Notes under the pieces: model-generated
What the model was told of the DNA's origin: nothing
Seen by the model: the letters and a program-made list of their open reading frames with translations, nothing else
The model's database searches: none
In this document: positions 8,128 to 15,978 of the stretch, piece by piece
Layout: every line of letters starts with the position of its first letter
How positions within the stretch are numbered: the stretch's first letter is position 1
Program-made: the position numbers and the translations under genes
Assembly: GCF_005048855.1 (NCBI RefSeq)
Contig: NZ_SUME01000006.1
Location: forward strand, 124,001 to 188,000
DNA from: Sphingobacterium olei
GTDB taxonomy: Bacteria; Bacteroidota; Bacteroidia; Sphingobacteriales; Sphingobacteriaceae
DNA length: 64,000 nt
Direction: 5' to 3'

Positions 8128-9009
8128 ATGATAGAACTACCTGTAATACCTGTTTCAGAGACGCAGCGTAAACCGGATTGGTTACGTGTTAAATTACCGG
8201 TCGGTAAAGAGTACCGCCATGTTCGTAGTTTGGTAGACGAACATAAATTGCATACCATCTGTGAAAGTGGTAATTGTCCTAATATGGGCGAATGCTGGGG
8301 TGCAGGTACAGCTACTTTTATGATACTTGGTAATATATGTACACGCTCTTGTTCTTTCTGTGCAGTGGCAACGGGTCGACCGTTAGCTGTGGATATGGAC
8401 GAACCAAATCGTGTAGCACAGTCTGTCAAATTAATGCAGGTTAAACATTGTGTGATTACTTCTGTAGATCGCGATGACCTGAAGGATGGTGGATCTACGA
8501 TATGGGCTGAAACCATCAATGCTATTCGTCGTGAAAGTCCGGAAACGACTCTTGAAACACTAATTCCTGATTTTAAAGGGCAATGGGATAATTTGGACCG
8601 TGTATTAGCGGTACGTCCGGAAGTGGTGTCACATAATCTAGAAACGGTACGCCGATTGACCCGTGAAGTGCGTATTCAGGCTAAATACGATCGTTCATTA
8701 GAATGTTTGCGCCGTATTTCTGAAGCTGACCTGCGTACAAAATCGGGAATCATGCTGGGACTGGGTGAAACGGAAGAGGACGTAATTGAAGCAATGCAGG
8801 ATCTGTATAATGTAGGGGTACATATCCTTACGCTTGGGCAATATCTACAACCTACCAAGGCGCATCACCCTGTATTAGACTGGATTACACCGTCTCAATT
8901 TGATAAATACAAACAAATCGGTCTCGACATGGGATTTAAATATGTCGAATCAGGACCATTAGTGCGTTCGTCTTATCATGCTGAAAAGCACTTGTTTGAT
9001 ATGCAGTAG
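8128..9009 (+). CDS. lipA: Lipoyl synthase
   Basis: A radical-SAM enzyme that inserts two sulfur atoms into octanoyl groups on lipoyl domains of 2-oxoacid dehydrogenases and the glycine cleavage system. Both Fe-S cluster motifs are complete. The auxiliary cluster is CESGNCPNMGEC (C45, C50, C56) and the radical-SAM cluster is CTRSCSFC (C71, C75, C78). The 293-residue length is normal. The ATG at 8128 was kept because the N-terminal ETQRKPDWLRVKLP segment matches the family. A -7 promoter box lies only 4 nt upstream of it. The next gene starts 21 bp downstream, probably in the same transcript. Confidence 0.96.
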   Translation: MIELPVIPVSETQRKPDWLRVKLPVGKEYRHVRSLVDEHKLHTICESGNCPNMGECWGAGTATFMILGNICTRSCSFCAVATGRPLAVDMDEPNRVAQSVKLMQVKHCVITSVDRDDLKDGGSTIWAETINAIRRESPETTLETLIPDFKGQWDNLDRVLAVRPEVVSHNLETVRRLTREVRIQAKYDRSLECLRRISEADLRTKSGIMLGLGETEEDVIEAMQDLYNVGVHILTLGQYLQPTKAHHPVLDWITPSQFDKYKQIGLDMGFKYVESGPLVRSSYHAEKHLFDMQ

Positions 9010-9030
9010 AAAAGTAGGCGTGACGAACTT

Positions 9031-9657
9031 ATGAATAATCTTATTTTAGTTTTTTTACTGCTATTTAGTTTTGCTGTATCGGGACAGGACATGACATTGG
9101 ATGTTGCCAAGGCGCATTACGAAAAATCGATTGCATCAACAGCTACATTAGTGGGAAACGCTACAATAACGCAACTAAATCCACAGCTTTATTGGGATTT
9201 CAACACAGTACAGAAGAAAAGTAATGGACAGACTGTTTTGCTGGTTCCGATTAAAGCTGAAAATGTATACAGTAGATTTACGTCGAATAAAGTTTTTCCA
9301 TTTGATTACGGTAACCATGCTGTCTTTTATTATGGACCGAATAGCACTGTTCAATCTTTCTGGGTTACGAAAGTATTTCCGAGCGCTATCACGGAGGCTG
9401 GGCAACAGTTGGATTTTCACGATCTATCACGTTATTTTATCATAAGAGATCTGAAAGGAAATGTTATTTCTATCATTCCTGGAAAGGGTGGCAGTTCTAA
9501 ATCAGCGGAATTGCTGAAATTGGTCTATTGGAAATATAATCTGACAACAAATAAATACGAAAAAGCGTTGGATGAAGATATTTCTTTACAGAAATTTTTG
9601 TCCAAAAATATGGAGATACTTGACTCAGCCGAATTTGAAAATATAAAGACAGATTAG
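9031..9657 (+). CDS. Secreted protein of unknown function
   Basis: A 208-residue protein with a clear Sec signal peptide (MNNLILVFLLLFSFAVSG). The rest is soluble, without further membrane segments or cysteines. It contains repeated aromatic and glycine patches (for example NHAVFYYGPNST and IIPGKGGSSKS) and looks beta-rich. I do not recognise a named domain. It begins 21 bp after lipA and ends 10 bp before the convergent amidohydrolase, so it is probably the second gene of a lipA transcript. No functional link to lipoylation is evident. Confidence 0.7.
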   Translation: MNNLILVFLLLFSFAVSGQDMTLDVAKAHYEKSIASTATLVGNATITQLNPQLYWDFNTVQKKSNGQTVLLVPIKAENVYSRFTSNKVFPFDYGNHAVFYYGPNSTVQSFWVTKVFPSAITEAGQQLDFHDLSRYFIIRDLKGNVISIIPGKGGSSKSAELLKLVYWKYNLTTNKYEKALDEDISLQKFLSKNMEILDSAEFENIKTD

Positions 9658-9666
9658 GATAGCGTT

Positions 9667-11313
9667 TTATTGTCTTAAAAAAACGGTTTCTCCGGCTATT
9701 ACTGTTCGTAAAGTTTTGATGTCGCGTAACTGATTATCCGGTGCGCTCATGATATCATCTTCCAAAATTACAAAGTCTGCATCTTTCCCTTTTTCAATAG
9801 ATCCTCTTTTCTGTTCCTGAAAACAAGAAAATGCTGCCCAAATCGTCATGCCACGGAGAGCCTCTTCGCGTGTAAGTGCATTTTCCATCTGAAATCCTCC
9901 ACCGGGAAAGCCGGTTTTATCCACGCGGGCAACAGCGGCATGGAAGCCGTATAAAGGATTGAAATGTTCTACAGGAAAGTCACTTCCCAGTGCAACAAGA
10001 CCATATTGCTGTAATAATTGTTTATAGGCGTACGCTCCTTTGATGCGTTCGGCACCTAGACGTTCTTCTGCCCAATACATATCCGAGGTGGCATGGGTAG
10101 GTTGGATGGAAGGGATAATATGAAATTTACTGAATTTTTTAAAATCTTCAGGTGCAATTACTTGGGCATGCTCGATTCGCCACCTCCGCTTTTTGCCATC
10201 CGTAAGGTGCCTGCCATAGGCATCCAGGATCAGTCGGTTAGCAGAATCGCCAATGGCATGGGTGTTCACCTGGAAGGGACTGTCAGACAGCAGTCGAATC
10301 GTTTCATCAAATTCTGCCGGGCTACGAAGTAAAAAACCTTTTGAAGGATGATCATGGTAATGTTCTAAAAGACAGGCGCCGCGCGAACCTAAGGCACCAT
10401 CGGCCATTAGTTTTACGGATTTAATGCTTAGACGGTCGGAATCATAGACACCCTGCCGGATATAATTTCCGATATCATAGGGTTCGGCCAATATCATGGC
10501 ATAATCTCTGATTTTTAAAGAGTCCTGCGAATAAAATTTTGTTAGAATTTCTAATTGATCGGAATTGAGTCCTGCATCGACAATGCTGGTGAGGCCGACC
10601 GAGAATAAGGAGTCTTGTGCTCGACGTAAACTTTGTAATAAATCGATTTCCGCTTCTTCAGGAATATGTATAGATATCAATGAGGTTGCGTTATCGACCA
10701 GTATGCCCGCTGGATACCCTAAACTATCTAGCATGATAAGTCCTCCGTCTACTGTTCTTCCACTGTCTAATCGCGCTATTTCTAATGCTTTGGAATTTAC
10801 CCATGCGGCGTGATAGTCGATTCGGGATAAATAAACGGGAATATCAGGGAAATATTTGTCGAGGCTATCTTTGGTGGGAAATACTTTATCGGACCATAGG
10901 TTCTGATCCCAACCTGCACCGACAATCCATTTTTTTTCTGGATGTGAAAGATGATAAATTTTCAATTTCTCAATAACTTCACCGACGGAGGTGGCTCCTG
11001 TCAGGTCTGCCTGATCCAACAGTTCTGCAAACATGAAAAAATGAGCATGTGCATCATAAAATCCCGGATAGATAGGGTTTTCTTTAGCGTCAATTGTTTC
11101 TTTGGCCTTATATCGTTTTAGTATGACTTCTGAGGTGCCTATATCGATGAAAACTCCATTTTTTACAGCAAATGCTTCTGCGGTAGTGAATGTGGAATCA
11201 ACGGTGTATATTTTTGCATTAAAAACGATAAGATCTACTTGTGTATTAGTCGTACAACTTGAAAAAAGACCAATAAGTAGTAAAATTGGGAAAATTTGAT
11301 TGATAGAAGCCAT
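9667..11313 (-). CDS. Amidohydrolase-family lipoprotein (YtcJ-like)
   Basis: A 548-residue predicted metal-dependent hydrolase of the Amidohydro_3/YtcJ type. The open frame extends to 11514, but the ATG at 11313 starts a proper lipoprotein signal (LLLIGLFSSC), so it was chosen. The metal-site motif YPGFYDAHAHFF (HxH) lies in the N-terminal third. Later histidines lie in NTHAIGDSAN and RIEHAQVI, and DFPVEHFNP is near the C-terminus. It is probably anchored in the periplasm or outer membrane and hydrolyses an amide or related bond, with substrate unknown. It is convergent with the gene at 9031. Confidence 0.85.
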   Translation of the reverse strand: MASINQIFPILLLIGLFSSCTTNTQVDLIVFNAKIYTVDSTFTTAEAFAVKNGVFIDIGTSEVILKRYKAKETIDAKENPIYPGFYDAHAHFFMFAELLDQADLTGATSVGEVIEKLKIYHLSHPEKKWIVGAGWDQNLWSDKVFPTKDSLDKYFPDIPVYLSRIDYHAAWVNSKALEIARLDSGRTVDGGLIMLDSLGYPAGILVDNATSLISIHIPEEAEIDLLQSLRRAQDSLFSVGLTSIVDAGLNSDQLEILTKFYSQDSLKIRDYAMILAEPYDIGNYIRQGVYDSDRLSIKSVKLMADGALGSRGACLLEHYHDHPSKGFLLRSPAEFDETIRLLSDSPFQVNTHAIGDSANRLILDAYGRHLTDGKKRRWRIEHAQVIAPEDFKKFSKFHIIPSIQPTHATSDMYWAEERLGAERIKGAYAYKQLLQQYGLVALGSDFPVEHFNPLYGFHAAVARVDKTGFPGGGFQMENALTREEALRGMTIWAAFSCFQEQKRGSIEKGKDADFVILEDDIMSAPDNQLRDIKTLRTVIAGETVFLRQ

Positions 11314-11435
11314 TATAAAACCATAATTTGTTGAAGTTAAGAAATATTTTTGTGGACTGCATAATATTTTCTTTATCTGATACACATAGATTAAAATGAT
11401 CGGATTTTTTTTAGATTCTATTGATAGTAGATTTC

Positions 11436-11479
11436 CAAAACACAAGCGGGTCGAAAATTTTCGACCCGCTTGTGTTTTG
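11436..11479 (-). terminator. Terminator hairpin, perfect 44-bp palindrome
   Basis: A perfect inverted repeat with 22-nt arms (CAAAACACAAGCGGGTCGAAAA and its complement) lies 15 bp past the stop of the Nfu-type gene. The GTGTTTTG flank gives U-rich ends in both directions. Its position supports terminator function for the minus-strand gene. Confidence 0.75.
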
Positions 11480-11494
11480 ATATCACATCCTGTT

Positions 11495-12049
11495 TTACAG
11501 TGCTTCCGCAACAACTTCTTCCACTTCGGGAACCATTCTTTTTAACAGACCTTCAATACCTGCTTTAAGTGTGATGGTAGAGGATGGACATCCACTACAG
11601 GAACCTCTTAACTCAACAGTTACTGTACCATTTTCAAATGATTTGTAGGCTATCGCGCCTCCATCTTGTTCTACTGCTGGACGAACATAATCGTGAAGTA
11701 CTTGCTGTATTTTAATTTCAGTTTCAGAACCTTCAAAAGATACATTCTCATCTGAAACAACTTCCTGGATTTTTAATTCGGATTCCACGGCTCCTTTAAC
11801 AAAGTCTTTCAAAATAGCTTCAATATCTTCCCATTCTGCGTCATCACTTTTAGTGATTGTTACGAAGTTGCTCGCAAAAAATACTCCATTTACGAAATTG
11901 AATTTAAACAATTCTTTTGCAAAAGGAGAGGTTAGCGCTTTTTCTCTATCTGGATAATCTGCACTTCCATTTATCAGAAGTTTGTTAACCAAGAACTTCA
12001 TGGTAGATGGATTAGGCGTTGATTCTGTATATACGTTAATTGTAGCCAT
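11495..12049 (-). CDS. NifU-like Fe-S cluster carrier protein (Nfu type)
   Basis: A 184-residue protein with an N-terminal Nfu_N domain (about residues 1-88, starting with TESTPNPSTMKFL) and a C-terminal NifU domain with the cluster-binding CSGC pair (C151, C154). It delivers Fe-S clusters to target apoproteins, plausibly including LipA encoded 3 kb away. The frame opens at 12070 with a TTG lying inside the -7 promoter box, so the ATG at 12049 is the likely start. It is a single gene with its own promoter and terminator. Confidence 0.92.
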   Translation of the reverse strand: MATINVYTESTPNPSTMKFLVNKLLINGSADYPDREKALTSPFAKELFKFNFVNGVFFASNFVTITKSDDAEWEDIEAILKDFVKGAVESELKIQEVVSDENVSFEGSETEIKIQQVLHDYVRPAVEQDGGAIAYKSFENGTVTVELRGSCSGCPSSTITLKAGIEGLLKRMVPEVEEVVAEAL

Positions 12050-12067
12050 TTTCTTAAATTTAATGTT

Positions 12068-12075
12068 CAAATATA
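12068..12075 (-). promoter_or_regulatory. -7 box of the Nfu-type gene (TATATTTG)
   Basis: Read on the minus strand, TATATTTG matches TAnnTTTG and lies about 19 nt before the chosen ATG. It overlaps and so discounts the longer TTG-started frame. Confidence 0.6.
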
Positions 12076-12115
12076 GCAGATATACTACTCATACACGTCA
12101 TTCTTTCGTCAAAGC

Positions 12116-13465
12116 TTAGAAAGAAACTCCCGTATAGTTGGTAGGCGTGATTGCTTTGATTTCTTCTTTTACCTCTTCAGGCACGTTAAGTCCGTCTACG
12201 AATACAGCTATGGTTTCTTGTGTAACATGGGAATTTGTGCGTGTTAGATCTTTCAAAGTTTCATATGGTTTTGGATATCCTTCCCTGCGTAAAACAGTCT
12301 GAATAGCTTCTGCTACTACTGCCCAGTTATTTTCTAGATCCTTTGCTAAAGCAGACTCGTTTAGAATTAATTTGCGAAGACCTCTTAATGTAGATTTTAT
12401 AGCGATCAGCGTATGTGCAAAAGGGACACCGATGTTACGCAACACCGTTGAATCTGTTAAGTCACGTTGTAAACGTGAAATAGGTAGTTTTGCCGATAGA
12501 TGCTCAAAAATTGCATTTGCCAATCCTAAGTTTCCTTCTGCATTTTCAAAGTCAATCGGGTTTACTTTGTGTGGCATCGCCGAAGAACCTACTTGTCCAG
12601 CTGTTATTTTTTGTTTGAAATATTCCATCGAAATATACGTCCAGATATCACGGCAAAGATCAATGATTATGTTATTAATACGCTTTAGGGCATCACAGCT
12701 TGCCGCAAAATTATCATAGTGTTCAATTTGGGTTGTCGTCTGCGAACGATTTAAGCCAAGTTGTTCATTGACAAATTTATTTCCAAATTCTACCCAGTTG
12801 TAAGTAGGATAAGCGACCTGATGTGCATTAAAATTGCCTGTGGCTCCGCCAAACTTTGCGGAGTAAGGTACTTGAGTCAATAATTCCAATTGTTTTTCTA
12901 TACGTTCCACAAATACGTGAATTTCTTTTCCTAAGCGGGTAGGGGATGCGGGTTGTCCATGTGTACGGGCCAACATTGGAATTTCTCTCCATTCTGTAGC
13001 AAACCCTTTCAGCACCTGAAGTAATTCATTAATAGCTGGAGTATAGCTGTTTTGTATGGCCTCTTTCCATGAATATGGAATCGCTGTATTATTAATATCC
13101 TGTGATGTCAATCCAAAATGGATAAATTCCATCGAGTCATGCAGTCCTAGTTTTTCGAATTGGTCTTTTAAAAAGTATTCTACAGCTTTGACATCGTGGT
13201 TGGTTACTTTTTCGGTGTTTTTGATCCATTCCGCATCTGCTAACGAAAAATTCTGGTAAATGTTTCTTAATTTCTCATTTAATGATCCATCAAAGTGACC
13301 GAGTTGTGGAATACCTGAGGCCGAAAGTGCAATAAAATATTCAACTTCTACAAGTACACGGTATTTTATTAAGGCGAATTCTGAAAAATAAGCTGATAGT
13401 TCTTTTGTGCTATTGTGGTATCTTCCGTCTATTGGAGTAACGGCTGTTAAAGGCGATAATGTCAT
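12116..13465 (-). CDS. purB: Adenylosuccinate lyase
   Basis: This purine enzyme cleaves SAICAR and adenylosuccinate to release fumarate. The fumarase/ASL superfamily signature GSSAMPHKVNP is complete and includes the catalytic Ser of the mobile loop. HGQPASPTRLGKE and THDV-type segments (KVTNHDVKAVEYF) hold further catalytic residues. The open frame begins at 13513, but that codon is a TTG inside the promoter's -33 element. The ATG at 13465 (MTLSPLTAVTPIDGRY) gives the normal 449 residues. The promoter at 13483-13513 belongs to the extended class seen elsewhere in this window. Confidence 0.96.
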   Translation of the reverse strand: MTLSPLTAVTPIDGRYHNSTKELSAYFSEFALIKYRVLVEVEYFIALSASGIPQLGHFDGSLNEKLRNIYQNFSLADAEWIKNTEKVTNHDVKAVEYFLKDQFEKLGLHDSMEFIHFGLTSQDINNTAIPYSWKEAIQNSYTPAINELLQVLKGFATEWREIPMLARTHGQPASPTRLGKEIHVFVERIEKQLELLTQVPYSAKFGGATGNFNAHQVAYPTYNWVEFGNKFVNEQLGLNRSQTTTQIEHYDNFAASCDALKRINNIIIDLCRDIWTYISMEYFKQKITAGQVGSSAMPHKVNPIDFENAEGNLGLANAIFEHLSAKLPISRLQRDLTDSTVLRNIGVPFAHTLIAIKSTLRGLRKLILNESALAKDLENNWAVVAEAIQTVLRREGYPKPYETLKDLTRTNSHVTQETIAVFVDGLNVPEEVKEEIKAITPTNYTGVSF

Positions 13466-13482
13466 GTTGTAAGTAATTTGTT

Positions 13483-13513
13483 CAAACTTAGATAAATTTG
13501 CATTTATATGCAA
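13483..13513 (-). promoter_or_regulatory. Promoter of purB (TTG, 20 nt, TAAGTTTG)
   Basis: On the minus strand, TTG at 13513-13511, a 20-nt spacer beginning CATATAAATG and ending TTTATC, then TAAGTTTG at 13490-13483. This is the best example of the extended promoter class in the window. The leader is about 10-15 nt. Confidence 0.85.
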
Positions 13514-13697
13514 TTATAATCGCATACAATATGCCTTTGGTATTAGCTAGACAGCCAAAGAAAGCATATCTCAGAATGAAAATTTTTGATTTACGGTCAG
13601 TTCCGTAGGATCTGATCTCCTCGACCTTTGGAACTTAATTATCTGGGGAATTTAAGAAACCTTCCACCATAGGCAAAATACAGATATAAAAATAACA

Positions 13698-13729
13698 AAA
13701 AAGCCTGTGTTCATGAACACAGGCTTTTT
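13698..13729 (-). terminator. Terminator of the small lipoprotein gene
   Basis: A perfect 32-bp palindrome (AAAAAGCCTGTGTTCA and its complement) with T runs at both ends, 28 bp past the stop of the minus-strand gene at 13757. The rest of the 13514-13697 gap holds only a decayed REP-like segment (GTTCCGTAGGATCTGATC near 13600). Confidence 0.85.
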
Positions 13730-13756
13730 ATGGAGTATTTTAAACTCTTGTTCGGA

Positions 13757-13969
13757 TTATTGAACGTTATTCAATGAATCAGCGATAGAATCACCAGTTG
13801 AACGTACTGAGTCAGCAACGTTTTCTAATGAATCAGCAACGTTTTCAGTAGCGTTTTCTACTTCGTTTGCTAATGAATCAGTAGTAGCGTCAGTTTTAGT
13901 TTCTGCACCACCACATGAAACTACTGTCAAAGCTAATGCTAAAAATCCGAATGCGAATAAATTTTTCAT
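13757..13969 (-). CDS. Small acidic repeat lipoprotein
   Basis: A 70-residue lipoprotein. The signal MKNLFAFGFLALALTVVSC ends in a lipobox Cys19. The mature part is acidic and made of imperfect repeats (ENATENVADSLENVADSV...GDSIADSL) that would form one amphipathic helix. It resembles small Lpp-like or 'entericidin-like' lipoproteins in size, but I do not recognise a family. A consensus promoter sits about 150 nt upstream, leaving an unusually long A/T-rich leader, and a strong terminator follows. High expression is likely. Confidence 0.75.
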   Translation of the reverse strand: MKNLFAFGFLALALTVVSCGGAETKTDATTDSLANEVENATENVADSLENVADSVRSTGDSIADSLNNVQ

Positions 13970-14121
13970 CTTTTAATTTTCTATTTAATTGAAACAAATT
14001 TTGTTTTATATCCTTTAATACTGGTATTCCAAAAAGGTAACCCGAAAAATAAATCTTTTTTTTATTTTTTTTAAAATGTTGAAAAACAGTATTTTAAAAT
14101 CTTTTAAGAATTATTCTGTCG

Positions 14122-14151
14122 CAAATATAAGATAGTTTTATTGAATTGCAA
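14122..14151 (-). promoter_or_regulatory. Promoter of the small lipoprotein (TTG, 19 nt, TATATTTG)
   Basis: On the minus strand, TTG at 14151-14149 and TATATTTG at 14129-14122 are separated by 19 nt. The predicted leader to the ATG at 13969 is about 145 nt and is rich in A and T. Confidence 0.75.
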
Positions 14152-14204
14152 CAATAAAAAAACTAAATTGATAAAAAAATGTTTTTACTTTATAAGTAGT
14201 AGTT

Positions 14205-15557
14205 ATGTTAGATAAAATCAGAAATATTCTAAAATTATTGAAATCGGTTGATTTTGAGCAGCTTAATAAGATTTCAAAAAAGGTAGACTTGGGTGCAGTT
14301 TTAAATGCTGTTTCCAAAATGGATGAAAAGCAATTGCAGATGGCCATGAAAATGCTTACCGGTGGTAGTAACAAGAAAAAAGAGCTGCCTCCTATTAACG
14401 CGGATTTCTACGGAATGGAAAATAAACTTTCTACAGAAGATCAGGCTTTATTGTTGAAAATCAGAACGTTCCTTGAAACGGAGATTAAACCTTTGGTAAA
14501 CAATTATTGGTTGCACGATGAGTTTCCGTTTGAAATCATTCCAAAACTCGCCTCGTTAAATGTATGTGGTTATACCTTTGAAGGGTACGGTTGTGCTGGT
14601 GGAAAATCATTGATGGATGGAATAATAGCTGCTGAATTCGGACGTATAGATCCTTCTATTGCTACTTTTTTAGGTGTGCAAAGCGGCCTTGCGATGGGAT
14701 CTATCTATACCTGCGGATCGGAAGAACAAAAGAACGAGTGGCTGCCACAGATGCAACAGTTCAAAAAAATCGGCGCCTTCGGGCTTACGGAACCCGAAGT
14801 TGGATCGGGAGCGGCCGGGGGATTGACCACTACCTGTCGTCATACAGCTGATGGATGGGTGTTGAATGGCCAAAAAAAATGGATTGGAAACGCTACTTTT
14901 TCTGATATCACTATTATATGGGCCAGGGATTTAGGGGATGGTGAAGTTAAAGGGTTTATTGTAAAAAAAGAGAATCCTGGATTTAATGTCGAGAAGATTA
15001 AAGGAAAGATGGCGCTGCGAATTGTCCAAAACGGATTAATAACATTGACGAATTGTATTGTACCCGAGAGCGACCGTTTGCCACATGCGAATTCTTTCAA
15101 AGATACGGCCAAAGTATTGCAGATGACGCGGGCTGGTGTCGCCTGGATGGCCGTAGGCTGTGCACGTGGTGCCTACGAAAATGCATTGGAGTATACACTA
15201 AAAAGAAAGCAGTTTGGTAAGCCTATTGCGGCTTTCCAGTTGATCCAGAATCATCTGGTGGAGATGTTGTCTAATTTGACAGCCATGCAAACTTTAGTAT
15301 TCAGATTATCCGAACTGCAAGATGAGGATAAGCTCCGTGATGAACATGCCTCGCTGGCGAAAGTCTTTTGTACTTTACGAACGCGTGATATTGTGTCAAG
15401 GGCAAGAGAGGTAATGGGAGGAAATGGAATATTATTAGAGTATAATGTTGCTCGTTTCTTAGCCGATGCAGAAGCTATCTATTCGTACGAAGGAACGAAA
15501 GAAATAAACTCGTTAATAGTGGGACGGAGTATTACTGGTTTTAGCGCCTTTGTGTAG
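14205..15557 (+). CDS. Acyl-CoA dehydrogenase family protein with N-terminal extension
   Basis: A 450-residue FAD-dependent dehydrogenase. The core (about residues 65-450) shows the flavin-binding GAFGLTEPEVGSGA segment, WVLNGQKKWIGNA, and RKQFGKPIAAFQLIQ. The catalytic Glu region near the C-terminus, YSYEGTKEINSLIVGR, is placed as in glutaryl-CoA and short-chain acyl-CoA dehydrogenases. The first 60 or so residues (MLDKIRNILKLLKSVDFEQL onward) form a helical, charged extension not needed for the enzyme fold. The substrate cannot be fixed from sequence. The gene stands alone with no electron-transfer flavoprotein nearby. Confidence 0.88.
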   Translation: MLDKIRNILKLLKSVDFEQLNKISKKVDLGAVLNAVSKMDEKQLQMAMKMLTGGSNKKKELPPINADFYGMENKLSTEDQALLLKIRTFLETEIKPLVNNYWLHDEFPFEIIPKLASLNVCGYTFEGYGCAGGKSLMDGIIAAEFGRIDPSIATFLGVQSGLAMGSIYTCGSEEQKNEWLPQMQQFKKIGAFGLTEPEVGSGAAGGLTTTCRHTADGWVLNGQKKWIGNATFSDITIIWARDLGDGEVKGFIVKKENPGFNVEKIKGKMALRIVQNGLITLTNCIVPESDRLPHANSFKDTAKVLQMTRAGVAWMAVGCARGAYENALEYTLKRKQFGKPIAAFQLIQNHLVEMLSNLTAMQTLVFRLSELQDEDKLRDEHASLAKVFCTLRTRDIVSRAREVMGGNGILLEYNVARFLADAEAIYSYEGTKEINSLIVGRSITGFSAFV

Positions 15558-15978
15558 GTTGTTAACAGTGCCGAAGATGATCTGCTTGGGCTAAAAGGGT
15601 GGTTGAACTTAGAAAAAGCGTCATCGTGAGGAAGATCAGATTGGTTTTTATCAGCTCTGCAGATCTAATGAACTGTCCAAGTTTGTGATAAGGATAAAGA
15701 GGAGGGGACTAAAATTGCGAAGGGTCTATTTGACCAATGACGACTAAAAGCCTTATTCCTTCTCTTTGATGGATCTTTGTCCAACAAAATTATATTCTGT
15801 CAAACTATTCTCAAAATATTTATCTACGAACTTACAATGACAACGATGTCGTGCTTTTTAGAAATCTCCTTTTTGTTATTCAGATGACAACGATTGCGTA
15901 AATAATATTGTAAAATAAAACGGAATAAGCTAGGTTTGTTATGCAACCGGTAGCGTTAAATTTTAAACCAATTTTGTC
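15558..15978 (+). other. 420-bp intergenic region with decayed REP-like repeats
   Basis: No gene is seen. It holds two relics of the dispersed 'GTCAT...GGA...ATCT' element: plus strand at 15620-15637 (GTCATCGTGAGGAAGATC) and minus strand at about 15860-15889 (TGTCATCTGAA...GGAGATTTCT). A short partial repeat ATGACAACGAT occurs twice (about 15837 and 15884). The leader of the GH43 gene occupies the last part. Confidence 0.4.

Noticed and set aside
11436..11479. Perfect palindrome considered as an operator or mobile element end
   Set aside because: Its place 15 bp after a stop codon and the U-rich flanks are better explained by a terminator.
13466..13513. Longer purB frame
   Set aside because: Its first codon is a TTG inside the promoter -33 element, so it cannot be transcribed from that promoter.
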